Positions 21,375 to 32,459 of a stretch of DNA of 64,000 nt are shown in pieces. Each line of letters begins with the position of its first letter. Position 1 is the stretch's first letter. This DNA is from Breviolum minutum Mf 1.05b.01 (lineage: Eukaryota > Sar > Dinophyceae > Suessiales > Symbiodiniaceae): contig DF239422.1 in assembly GCA_000507305.1 (NCBI GenBank), forward strand, positions 124,001-188,000, in the 5' to 3' direction. The notes under the pieces are model-generated. The model saw nothing but the letters and a program-made list of their open reading frames with translations, searched no databases and was not told the origin of the DNA. Made by a program: the position numbers and the translations under genes.

Positions 21375-21971
21375 AATTCTAAGAACTCGAATGGTTTGTC
21401 ATCGCCTCATGAGCTACCAACTTTGGGAGTGGCTCAAGAATCAACCTACTTTCACCGTGGTGTAAGAACAACAATAACACCGCCAAAAGCTCCGAGGTGC
21501 CCTGTCACCAAATTTCCAGGGATAGCCATGATTTGTCCTGTGGCAGATGTAAGGATCACTCGTTGATGTGAGGCTCTTCCCTGAAAAAACCTGGTAGGAA
21601 GAGGAGAATTCTGTTTGGCATGACATCTGTTCAGCCCACAGCTGTCAGTTTTTGTGGTTTCGTAGGGAAGAAATACAAATTTCTCACACGGGAATGGGCA
21701 GAAAAAACAGATTCCAATGTCTCTTCCACTACTACAAGAATGTGTCACCCATCATCAGAAAATATTGAACATCCAATAGGCTCAGGCCACCAAGCATCAC
21801 AATTTCACCAAAACATCATGAGCTCCTGTCCTATTCAGTCGATGGTCCAATACATGTGCTTGTTTTTTCTTGCCCTTGACATTTGGTGAAACTGCAACCA
21901 CCAAGCTCAAATCAACAACTTGCGACTTTCTCCAGGAGTTTTTTCCAACAAAAACAGCCACTGTTGAAGAT

Positions 21972-22222
21972 TCACTGTGACGCCCTTGCTTCATTGCTGC
22001 TCACGGGGTTACCAACTCTTGGAAGAGGAAGTGTGCGTGTGGAACTTCCAGTTATAGTTTTATCCAATAAGAGATTCACAGCTACAAAGGGTGAAGGTTC
22101 CACTTGGGTAGGTTGGTTTGCCGGAGATTTCTTTGGTGATTCAGGTTGGTCATTTATCATTCTAAGCATATCTGCTGGATCCAAAATCCCTCTAATACTT
22201 GAAGTTTCAGCTAAGAGCGACT
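21972..22222 (-). CDS. Terminal exon, 83 codons plus stop
   Basis: From acceptor GGTTTAG|TCG the minus strand is open to TGA: SSIRGILDPADMLRMINDQP, a Pro/Ser-rich stretch (ESPKKSPANQPTQVEPS), then LLDKTITGSSTRTLPLPRVG. Composition is clearly coding: an initial helix and a disordered tail. The plus strand is open for 113 codons here, but that frame reads like an antisense shadow. Gene unknown; upstream exons not found. Confidence 0.6.
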
Positions 22223-22239
22223 AAACCACCAATCCCGAT

Positions 22240-23141
22240 AAACCTTTGGCATTGTCTGAGTATGGTAACTACGGAAAAAATCATCAATAAGAGACCAAAA
22301 GTGTCAGTAAATCAACCAAAAAATCACCCATTTCTCTTACACAACTTGATTGCAAAAAGCAACCAAAATTCACCGAGGCATCGGTAAATCCCTTTTCTTC
22401 GTGGAATTCCCACACAAAAAGAAACGCCTGGCAGCATGGAATAGACGCTCACCATCACCTTGGAATTCCATATTTCAAGCAACCAACGAATCATCCAAAA
22501 CGAATGGATTGGGGAAGCCATGTCCCTCCCCTTCGAGCTTTTTGTGGAAAATTGTCATTTGCAGCAAGAAAGATGTGAGAAAGCAAGGTTTTCAGTGGTT
22601 TTCACGGTCAACAAAAACTGATCACAAGTGGTTTTCAAAAGAGTTTCATGCAACTTTCCGCAGGGACAAGGGAGCCATTTCAACCAGGAGGTGTCCGATT
22701 CTCAGATAGACACTCTTGGACAAATTCAGAAATCCAGCAAAGCAGTGGATGTAGTAACATAGTAGATATCCCGACATCCCGTAAAATTCACCCCTGCAAG
22801 TTTTAGCCTCTCTTAAAGTGGTAAAGGGATTTTGTCAGCTGGGAGTCTTCCCCGATTCTTGTAAGCCATGTCCTGAGTTTTGTTTTTGTCAGCATGTCTG
22901 TATGGACCTTGAATCTCCCGGAAACTCTCAGTTCTTGCACATCACCATCTGACTCATATTTGTGCTTTTTAATATCGATATGTCCACTCGTTCATTATGC
23001 TTCTTTTGAAACCCTTTGACATGTACTGTCATGTATTTGGGTTTGTTTTTTTGTTCAATAGACTATTCCCAACACCCCAAAACTCTCTCTGACCTTCCAC
23101 CCTCAAAACCCCCCTTGCAAATCATGGCACCACTTTCCCAG
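22240..23141. other. Uncertain; one open plus frame
   Basis: A plus frame of 119 codons at 22350-22709 is Lys/Ser/Trp-rich with no obvious splice limits and is left unassigned. The remainder, to 23141, shows nothing I can support. Confidence 0.35.
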
Positions 23142-23242
23142 GATCGGGATGTTCGAACAAACCCAAGGATTGATTGAAGAATTGTCCACCAATGTCCGAC
23201 CTTCCAGGACACGACAGTGGTGTGGTGGATCGGGTGAAGATG
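23142..23242 (+). CDS. Internal exon
   Basis: Acceptor CACTTTCCCAG|G and donor GATG|GTTTTG bound 101 nt reading MFEQTQGLIEELSTNVRPS then TRQWCGGSGED. Good helix-forming start and Gly-rich end. It may be linked to the exon at 23577-23652, though an additional exon would be needed for phase. Not recognised. Confidence 0.5.
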
Positions 23243-23576
23243 GTTTTGATTTTCGAATGATGAAGAGATCATGTCAAGCAAAGGAATATCTAATTGAAAA
23301 TAGGCACATGTCCAATCATCTCAAAACTGTAGATCTCCCACGTGAAAATAGGTATATTTGAACCAATCGTCTTTAAAATGATGAATATCCCTTCTGAAAA
23401 ATGTCGACAATAGGAGAAAAACAGTGTATATTTGAATTAATTCATCCCCAAAAATAATAAATCTCCTTGTGAAAATCAGTTAAGAATTTCCATGAGCATC
23501 ATGGACATCATGAACCCTTCCATGGCAAGACTCATCAAAAAAACTCCACCACCCTTGACCCACCAATGCCACCAAG

Positions 23577-23652
23577 GTGCACCAAATTACCACCAAAGGC
23601 CAACAGAAACGCCGCAAGGCCTCAGTCTCGAACTTGTGTGGCAATTTTCCAG
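23577..23652 (+). CDS. Internal exon, basic
   Basis: After CACCAAG|G the plus strand reads VHQITTKGQQKRRKASVSNL then CGNFP, up to CCAG|GTTTTG. The KGQQKRRKAS run is strongly basic and could be a nuclear localisation or RNA-binding segment (inference). 76 nt, phase 0 start, one-base overhang. Confidence 0.45.
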
Positions 23653-23659
23653 GTTTTGT

Positions 23660-25410
23660 CGCGGATGAACAAACATCCCACGAAAGAATTGATGAAGTAT
23701 TGTTGATGGGTCAGAAATCCGGCTCACCAGTGGTTTCAATGTGCCCTATGATTTAGGTTTGTATATTTCAACTGGTGCAGGATTTCTTCCATCAAGCGTA
23801 TTATCTACACCCCCTGCAAGGTTAACAGTTCGCCCTCTCAAAAGACCATGGGAAAGAAAGACACCATGCTGTTCGTTCTTGGGAAGGCAACTTTTCAGGG
23901 GCGAGCTGGTAAACTTTCGGGGTGTAATGTAGATTGATAATCGTTGTACTGAGCCAACGGATTAAAAGGAGAGATGATTCCACAACGGTAGACTGAACCT
24001 TCATTTACAAACCATAACTTAACTGCAAAGTTCAATCAGAAGATTCCAATCCCAGCCCGCGGTTCATGTTCTCTGACTGCAAACGGGAAGTATGTACATA
24101 TGACAAGCGCTATTATTGTAGAGATAATCATTGCAATTAAATTACAATGTAATTACAATATATTACAATCCTTTACTGTACATCGAACAACCAACACGAA
24201 CTGTAGCTGAAGTGGCAATCACAGTACTTGATCGTTGCATAAAGCCATCACTGGAAACTAGCAACTCCATCCAGTAATTCAGCCATTGAAATTTCGAAGT
24301 CCTACATTTAAATTACCGATGCATCATTGTTCGAGCTTGCTTGTCCATTTTTTCATATGGGATTCTAATGCCAACTAGTTCAGGACCATTGATATGTCTG
24401 GAACTTGTTAGCCTGAAAACGATTTGGAACCCAAGTCCAAGACTCCTCATATCAACTTGTCAACGACTGGTGCGAAAACATATAGAGCCGTGTATAGGGG
24501 GTATCACTCAAATCCCGGGAGTTTCCGGCTAGAAAGAAGTGTGTCCCAGAAATTTTGGGGGTGGTGTTCATTGAGACAAACATCTATTGTGAATCATGTC
24601 ATGTAAGATCTCCCAGGATGACAGTTTAAAGTTTAAGATTGATATCCACAAAGCCAAATTTTCCAAAAAAAGAATCCTGCCCACTGGGTTCATGGATGGG
24701 ATAATAACATTTGCTCAACAATTGGATTGGCACAATCACCTTTGGTCTGCAATCTTTCGCCGAAGCTGCAGAGCCGTCGCAAGCGTCGATGTCCAAAGGC
24801 CTCGAAAAAAACTACTCCGATCATAACCATCCCATACCAGAAATAGCGCGACATCCAAAAAAAACGTAAGAAGTCAATAGCTTCCCTAGGGAAACAGTTA
24901 TATTTACAGTTAGGATTCCCATGATATAGAAACATCGAGATCCATCGAAGGAAATCACTCCCCTGCCATGGTTGGTTCGTACAAGTAGAGCCGGTCTGGT
25001 GCTTCAGCCAGGTTTGGCAAATCGACAAGAGAAAGTTCCAATAAAAATATCTCCAACCGGGCTTTCCTACGAATCTGACCCACGAAATGAATCATTGACT
25101 GATGGTCTTTGATCAGGGTGGAGAGAAATCTTGGTTCTTTTCTTTTCAATAATGGCCTCGTGGGATGCAGGCAGATACCAAAGAATTACATCTTTTCAAA
25201 TCATTCTTCGCAATGCCAGGCCTGTTCCATTGTATTGGTGACTCCCAGCCACAGGAGATGTCCCATAGTGGATGAAAAGCTTTGGACTGGGTGAGAACAA
25301 AATCCTTCTGGAAACAGTCATCATGTAATTTGGTAGTAAGTGGAAATTTCAACTTGCGCCAAACAAACTATAAATAATTGGACATTTTAGAAAGAACAGA
25401 ATCAGAAACT
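23660..25410. other. No firm gene
   Basis: Minus frame 23822-24004 (YQLAPEKLPSQERTAW) is suggestive but unsupported by a splice pair. A TTACAATGTAATTACAATATATTACAAT palindromic AT stretch lies at about 24130-24165. Nothing else supported. Confidence 0.4.
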
Positions 25411-25417
25411 ACATAAC

Positions 25418-25588
25418 CTCCTCATTGCTCGTGTCACGGGCCTTCATATACAAGTCTAAAAGTCCGGCCAACTCCCGTCCCAAGGACGGTGAGTCTTGGG
25501 ATTCCACCTCACCTATCCTCCACCAAAAACCACGGTCACCGTTTTTCAGATTCCAAGTCGCTAAGAAGAAGGGCTGGACAAGGCCTGC
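25418..25588 (-). CDS. Internal or 5' exon
   Basis: The minus strand reads DSPSLGRELAGLLDLYMKAR then DTSNEE, ending at donor GAG|GTTATG. The frame is open upstream to about 25588 (QPFFLATWNLKNGDRGFWW); a possible AG|G acceptor at GGATAG|G would shorten it to about 25518. The antisense frame is also open, but this strand has the donor and the more natural residues. Unknown protein. Confidence 0.5.
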
Positions 25589-25599
25589 CACTTTGGCGA

Positions 25600-26670
25600 C
25601 AGTTGAGGATTATGATTTGACACTGAAAACTACCGCACTGGGATTGGATCTTCTTTTTTGGATTCAGAATCGACATCTCAAGCCACCCAAAAACTCCATC
25701 CTATCATCTCATTGCACTGGTTGGATAATAATTAATTACAAGCCCCATACAACGAGGTCTTTTTTCACTGCTCATCTATTTCAAGGGTTTTTTGGTTAGA
25801 CAGGCTGGTTGAAATATGAGGTTTAGTCTCTCGTAACTCCAGTATGCCAACGTAATGTCCCAAATGGTGGCTTGGAATCCGACACAAAACATCGAATTGG
25901 AATTTTAAAAAAACAAGTGGTTCCAAGCTCCAAAATATACGCTGTTTAATGAAATGGCCAACTTTGGGGTGAGGAAATCATCAAACGTCCAACTCCACAA
26001 GAAAACTCGAAAAGGTTCCATGCAAAAAAGGTCAGATAAGTTGGATGAAGTGAGTTCAAGTAGATCATACTCCCTCTTCTGCTGAACAGGGAATTATGGA
26101 TCCTGAAATATGATTAATGTCACTTTCAATGGCTATGTCTAGAGTGCAGGCTGGTCTTCCATAGTGCACCCTCCAAAGACGAAGGCCTGTTTAGAGCTGA
26201 AGCAATAAGGGTTAAAAATTATTTGGCGGCAAATCGATGACTAATCATTAATTTCACCAATAATGACGATAACAATACGCACTAACAATAAGAAAAATCG
26301 ACAGGCAATACCAATCATGATAATAATAATTTACCCCTTTAACTTCACCAAGCCGACAAGTGCTGTTGTGCACTGAACTTTTCCTAAGACCAAACACGAC
26401 AAATGTTGTCTTCCCTACCTCGTAGTAATCCGGTGACGCCATGCCTCAGTCCAATCTCAATGAGAAACCAGAGTTGATGGTTGGAAGCAGATCGGGTGAT
26501 CACACCACAACCAGTTGGGTATATAAAGAATTGATAAAACTGTGATAAATGGTAGGGGTGGGTTGGCCCTGTTCTGGGAAGCATATATGGGAAGTAGAAC
26601 ATGTTCATCGCCCTTCTTTTGGCGGAAAATTGAAAATGTAGCACTGAAAAAATAGTCTTCAGTTTTTGTG
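25600..26670. other. Mostly intron-like
   Basis: A minus segment near 26417-26520 (LIEIGLRHGVTGLL up to CGAG|GTAGGG) may be an exon of an independent gene. Otherwise AT-rich and unsupported. Confidence 0.35.
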
Positions 26671-26672
26671 CT

Positions 26673-27835
26673 TTATAGTCCATGACTACCACCCTTTTTT
26701 TGCCAGAACCAGCCCACCCGTGTTATGTAGGGTGAATATTCCTCTATTCTTAAACTACCAATTGACGACTGAAAACAAACGCTGATAGTCATGATGAGCT
26801 TGTTGTGATTAATGATCGCGAGATCAGGCCCGCCCAAGTCCATTCATCCAGAAAATTCAGGAATCGAGCATACAAGTGAATAAGAATCAAAACCTACCCA
26901 GTGAATCAAGGATCTCTCTATCAACGAACCCATCAACTGAATTGAGTCAATCAATGTCATGTTCATCTCCCTGTTCATATTCCTAACAGCTTGCTCCGAG
27001 CGACCGGAAATCCTGCTTCGCCGGCGGTTCACCTCAGCAGACATGAATGTTCAGCAAAGCTTTGGTTCATGGAAAGTCATCATTGAAGGAACATGAGGTC
27101 CTTCATAATTCACACCTTGTGTTATTTTGCTGTCTTAAATTCAAATTGTCCAACAACAAGAAAGCGTCCATGTTTAGGATTCAGACCCTGAAAGAAAGGC
27201 GAAAAATAAATGTTCACATTGTTTTCATGCATCTTCAGCCGAAGCAGCCTGCAATTAACCAATCCTTGCTTATGGGCTCTTGTTTTATGCTGGCTCAACA
27301 TGTTGAATGATCCCAGGTCTCCCAAACTTTCTGAAACATCGCCGTCGCTTCCGCCGTGTTCAGCAAACCACCTTGGTAAAAGAGGGATGCTTTTTTGACA
27401 CAAAAATGGTGTGAAACCCAGGCACCTTTCTAGGTTTGATTTTCAAGCCTAGATATATACAAAAAAACATGGTCTGAAGTCTGAAGCATCAAAAATAACA
27501 AACTGTAATTAGGTTGATAGCTTCATTGCACGAAGCTAGAGTTGCTTGTATGTTGATCACTTTTTTTCGTTGGTCGTGATTTGTCGTTCATAATGTTGCA
27601 GGGCATTTTTAGTTGCAGCAAATTGACTATAGTGTTTCACCCAAAAGGCGAACTTTAACCTCTTGCCCGCTTTGGCTCTGCCAAAAACTGATTCTAACTC
27701 TTCTTCTAAAACATGCAGGAGGGAAGGCTTCCCATGCACCTTCCCTTCTCATTTTTCTGGGAAACATCATAGCTGGCCAAACCAACCCAATCCACCATCA
27801 AGTCGTCCCAGGGTTCCACGGCATTTCGTTGTCAT
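26673..27835 (-). CDS. Complete five-exon gene model, ~202 aa, unknown function
   Basis: ATG at 27835. Exons 27796-27835, 27561-27744, 27218-27371, 26898-27032 and 26673-26768 (TAA). All four introns (51, 189, 185 and 129 nt) are GT-AG, three acceptors are AG|G, phases match at every junction and the sum is 609 nt. Protein features: a basic start (MTTKCRGTLGRLDG); an acidic helix (LLHVLEEELESVFGRAKAGK); HYSQFAATKNALQHYERQ; an acidic Gly/Ser patch (HGGSDGDVSESLGDLGS); a basic helix (NRRRSRISGRSEQAVRNMNR); and a Trp/aromatic C-terminus (ITRVGWFWQKKGGSHGL). Likely soluble and helical. No family recognised. The 51-nt first intron is short, so exon 1 is the least certain part. Confidence 0.6.
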
Positions 27836-28480
27836 GATGTTGTTCTCGTTCCTTCTCAGCCTATCCAACTGGTTTCTTTTTCAAGTTTTTTTTCAATCTT
27901 TTAATCGCCAACTAACTTTGGGTTGATCTATATCATCCTTTCTAGAGGTACATTTACTCAGAACTCTAAAAAGTCATTGTGAGGGTTTCTTCTTTTTCCG
28001 TCAGTGTCTCTCGTCACGGAAAAAGCTCCCAGCTGGCCGTTGAATCGCTCCGATTGAATACCAAAGCTTAGCTATCCAAGTTTTTCAGTTGATCCAGTCG
28101 TGACAATTCAATCACAATTGAGCATTCAAAACCCTTGTGACATGCCATGAAATACTCGTTGGTTTATAGGGATCCTTACAACAGCCTATGAAATATTCCC
28201 TATGTAACTGGGTAGTATAATTTGCTAGATGCTGCAAATAGCAAGGGTTTTTGGTCACTGCTCAATTGACCATCACCCACCATGAAGTCAGTGATGTCTC
28301 GTGTCTTCCCCGATCCTGGCCTTCACCGTACAAAGGACGAGGAAGAAGAGCACGGAACCCACTGAGCGGAGAGGAGTGTCACTCGGCAGAGTATCCATCT
28401 TTAAATTTTACATACATTTCAATATTTCTGTAAAAAGCAACCTTTGGAAAGAGTTGACGCAGAAGGGATAGTAGAGAATG

Positions 28481-28655
28481 AAAGAGAGAGAGAGAGAGAG
28501 AAGGAGAGCCAGAATGGGATAGAAATACAGACGAAAACGCAGACAGATTCATATACAGACAGGTACAGATACAAATACAATACAAATACAAATACAGCTA
28601 CATAGACGTCCAAGAGACAGACAGAAAGAAAGAAAGAACGAAAGAAAGAAAGAAG
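28481..28655. repeat. Purine microsatellites (AG)n and (GAAA)n
   Basis: (AG)n at about 28481-28501, ACAGATACAAATAC-type units to 28600, then GAAA units with interruptions at about 28620-28655. The opposite-strand frames (poly-Ser/Leu/Phe) are artefacts. Confidence 0.85.
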
Positions 28656-29775
28656 GGTGAGCAATAAATAAATGTGTGATAGTGAATGAGCGACCGAACC
28701 ACCGAACCGAACGGACAAACAAACGAATGCCTAATGGACAAATAAACCGTTAATAAAATATCAAGAAACAAGCACCTAAATAAATAGATCCACTGGTAGG
28801 TCCGTAGATTCACAAATACAATGAGACAGAAGCAAACAATCAAATAAGACGAAATCTCATACGGGGCCTCCTATTACAACAACAAATCCAGCCAACGGAA
28901 CAGGGTCTTAGTGTTTCATCCGTATATCTAATCACCTCACCCTACATGGAAGGCAAACCTGATGACCTCAACTCCTGCAATTCAGCCTACTCAATTTCCA
29001 TCAAAAACAAAATCATGTCACCTTTAGTATGATTTGACCTATGTTTTATTCTCCACAAACAAGACTTCCCGTCGAGCATCCCAAAACACTTGGTGGAGGA
29101 TTCTGTTCAACAATGTAATTTGACTCAGGGGTTCTGTAGGTGAAATGTCACCATTTCTTCGAGTGAGATTTCTACACTCCAACTTAGAAAAAATAAGTTG
29201 AAAGAGGTGTATTAGAAAAAAAAACTCAAAAAACTGTTTGAATCTCCTGGATGTTCTTTGTTGGGAGGACTCTCCCAGATTTGGTTTAAAAACTGAGGCA
29301 CCAGACACGTTTGCACGCAAACAATCAGTTCCATGTTGTTGCTGATGACCTTTAAAACCATAATCAGCAACACCTCAGATGTTGGCCGGGCTACATTTTT
29401 GTAGAGATCTGACCCAATCTTTTAAGAAGGTAGCGACATTTTTTGGTTGAAGATTGAAACTCGTAATAGCTTCAAAGTGTGAAAAAGCGAGTTCCATGAG
29501 CTAGTGTTGTGCATTTCACATGTACACCACTGCGTGCATTTCATTACACTTGGATGGACCAGGAGAAGCCCGCGCCTGCATGCCCTTCTATCAACCGCCC
29601 TATAGTCGGGTGATCATGTACTTCCAAGGATCCACAGGACCGGCGCAACTGCTGGGTGCCCCCAACAGGGATTGAAATGCAAAGCACATTCCTGGCGGAA
29701 GCTTCTTTGAGCTCTTTCCAAAAAATTAACAACCAATCTGAGAGGTCCAAAAGGGTAGAAGAAGATGTTGTTCTT

Positions 29776-29860
29776 GCTGTTCTTGTTCTTGTTCTTGTTC
29801 TTGTTCTTGTTCTTGTTCTTGTTCTTGTTGTTGTTGTTGTTGTTGTTCTTGTTGTTGTTC

Positions 29861-29895
<35 letters not shown>
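29776..29895. repeat. TTCTTG hexamer array grading into TTG trimers
   Basis: About eight TTCTTG units, then (TTG)n with interspersed TTC. It gives long poly-Leu, poly-Val and Gln/Glu frames on both strands that I do not regard as genes. Confidence 0.9.
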
Positions 29896-31451
29896 GCTGT
29901 TGCTTTCTGTTTGTTTTTTGTTTCAGCCTCACATCTGTTTGAACATCTTTCAACTTGGATTCAACTTGGGATTCCTTGTTTCTGGGTGAATGAGATCAGG
30001 TTTTCACCAACCAGCCAAGGAATCCTGGTTGGCATCATATCATGTTTGCAGATCTCCTACATTTTGTCACCACCTCAAACAGGATAAACTAAATATAATT
30101 CACTCAGAGAAAATGTAGCCTCCCTTCACTTCTGCTACCAAGGAGCATGACACATAGAACTGCAAAATACGCACCCGCCATCAACTCGCGGTCGTTGCTG
30201 TTCGTGACCTTGGCAGAAAATGTGGTGGAAATGTTTTCCCAAAGTTTGATCACGTTTTGTTGTTAAAAAGAACTCAAGTAAGAAACGATGTTGTCTTTGT
30301 GGCATGTACAATGATGAACAACCAAAAGCAATCATAAACGATCCAAACACCTAATTTTGCAAAAGTCCCAATATCAAAGAATAACCATAAACACTCACAA
30401 AGATATAAGATCTATTTCCCTTCATGTGAGTCATCTCGATCAACCAAGATGTATGAAGTTTTGAACTCCAAAGAAACCATGAAGATGTTGCATCAAGTCA
30501 TCAAGTCTCATGATTTGTCCTTTTGACAGTTCGCATCAGCGCATCCCCAACGAGCCGAGGACATCAGTCGCCAGGGAAAACATCACCTGCAAAAATTGCG
30601 GCATCTTTCATAGAGAAATGTCGTGTCATGGATGATGTTTGATCATAGATCAAACCTAGGGTACACAGTTGGTATCTGTTCATCTCACAAATATGTGCAT
30701 TTCTTAGAAAATTGAAGATTCCAGACCCCCAAAATCTTTGAGGAGAACACTGTCGGAGTCAATTAAGATGCCCTCTGACCATTCTTGGTTGGGAACCTTA
30801 TACGGCAACATTCTAGTATAACCTGAACAAAAAGCGCCATTCTGAGAAGAACTCATTCAAAATTATCACGGTTTTGATACATTGGTTGATCCTCCCATAG
30901 GTTTTGTGTTGAAAATCACTACTAGAACCAATTCCAAAAATCCGTTTCCGTGCGTGGAAAAAGACAAGAAAAGAAATCACTCGGCCAAGGATGTTATCCG
31001 AATCGATTCTGGATCTTCCTTCAGTGCTGAAACATAAATGATAACTGCAACCGTTAGTTCATCTCCATGAGTTGCAAATCCTAAGCTTGAAGCTTCTGTA
31101 CAAATCGATCACCTGAAAATATACATATACATGTGTATAAATATATATATACATATTTTTGTGTTTGTGCAATGTGTACAATAATCTCAAACATAAAACA
31201 ACCAATCATCTTCCAACTTTCTTCAACTGAATCGCACTTCAGCCCCAACTTCGGTAAACGTCTTAATGTCTAAGGACCGGACGTTACTGGTCAGTCCAAA
31301 GGCCCCAATAATCTGAGCCTCAACCCCACAGGACGCGATGGGGATCAACATAGCACTGGGGATCAACATGCACATATATACGCGCAAGATGATGTGGGTA
31401 TGCGGAAATCATACCTGATAACACACATTCAACGTGAATATGCATGCATAT

Positions 31452-31502
31452 GATATAATATATATATATATGTGTACATACAAATATATATATATATATA
31501 TA
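31452..31502. repeat. TA microsatellite
   Basis: Two TA runs interrupted by TGTGTACATACAAA. Confidence 0.85.
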
Positions 31503-31645
31503 TGGCATGGTAAAGCCACATGTTCACGCTTCATCATACCAGAAATCCGCAGCTTCCGCTTAGGTGCCTAAATTCCAACACCTCCAGCCGCTACCAATTG
31601 GGTTCCAAACAACTGTGCTGAGCCAAAGTCCGCTGGCTGTCTCAC

Positions 31646-31913
31646 CAAAAATCTGGAGTGTCCTGGGAAGATGGAATGTCCCCCTTAAGACTCTTAGGGT
31701 GGCACGGTCTTTCCTTGTCTGCCACTGAAGCAGACAATTCTTTCCCAAAAATGTTTGGAGCAACAGCAACCATGGATGCCATGAATTGTGCAAACATCAT
31801 GACTGCAGGCCCGTCAAAAACACAGGCAAAGTGAGGGCCAAAGTTTGAATATACTTGGACTTCTTCACATGGCCAAGGGATGGAAACATTTACAGGACGC
31901 CCATGATGTTTGC
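31646..31913 (-). CDS. Large exon of an unrecognised gene
   Basis: Acceptor ATCAAG|G and donor TTTTG|GTGAGA bound 268 nt of minus-strand coding sequence: HHGRPVNVSIPWPCEEVQVY, then CVFDGPAVMMFAQFMASMVA and ELSASVADKERPCHPKSLKG. If the donor is not used, the frame meets TGA two codons later, giving a C-terminus TPDFW. A Met/Ala-rich hydrophobic segment in the middle could be a buried or membrane helix. Clear coding composition; family not recognised. Confidence 0.65.
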
Positions 31914-32149
31914 CTTGATTCAGTATGCATTGGCCTTTTTTGTTCGGATATGAATCTATAGGATATATGGGTATATTTATATATACAGTATCCTCCTCAA
32001 AACTAACCTGGCATCGGGCACCAAAATCTAATAGGAAAATTGCTATCTTCCCAACCCTCCTTAGAAGTGCTATGTTTGTTGTTTTCCGGAAAGGAATAGT
32101 TTTCAGGTTCCGGCGTTGAACCTTTGCAGGTATATCCATATCTAGTAAG

Positions 32150-32387
32150 CTAGTATTTCATACCCAATTCATACAAATGACTTGGATATCCCAGATCTCT
32201 TTCAACTTCCATACGGAACCTGCCATAGATTGACCTACCCACTGGGTGCAGCTTGCCATCCAGGAAAGAAGGTGCCAGCCGCAAAGAGCCCCACAGCGAT
32301 CTCGGCACAGTCGTTTGGTCGCAAGGAAAATGGGATTCTGATTTGCACAGGATGCCAGAAAGCAAAACTGAAGCAAACAAAAAGAAA
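32150..32387 (+). CDS. Large exon with Cys/His-rich motif
   Basis: The plus strand reads DLDIPDLFQLPYGTCHRLTY, then AACHPGKKVPAAKSPTAISA and GRKENGILICTGCQKAKLKQ, ending at donor AGAAA|GTATCC. Cys and His spacing (CH...CH...CTGC) could form a small zinc site, and the C-terminal part is Lys-rich. The 5' limit is approximate. The following intron holds a family-like CATCCTGG core (32415-32435). Not recognised. Confidence 0.55.
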
Positions 32388-32459
32388 GTATCCGGTATAC
32401 TATAGAAATTGTGAGTCATCCTGGCATCCAGGTTGTCACAATGGGCCGGAAAAAGGATC

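Larger units (their letters stand above)
27840..31640. other. Repeat-rich region without a firm gene
   Basis: Purine-rich microsatellite block at 28480-28660 and a large TTCTTG/TTG array at 29776-29895. The region 28880-31640 is AT-rich. A GC-richer minus frame at 29544-29750 is open but has no splice pair I trust. I find no supported exon. Confidence 0.45.

Noticed and set aside
28379-28843. Hydrophobic minus-strand frames resembling membrane proteins
   Set aside because: Antisense of AG and GAAA microsatellites; low-complexity Ser/Leu/Phe artefact.
29656-30087. 143-codon plus frame and Gln/Glu-rich minus frame
   Set aside because: Produced by the TTCTTG/TTG array; no splice signals or complexity outside it.
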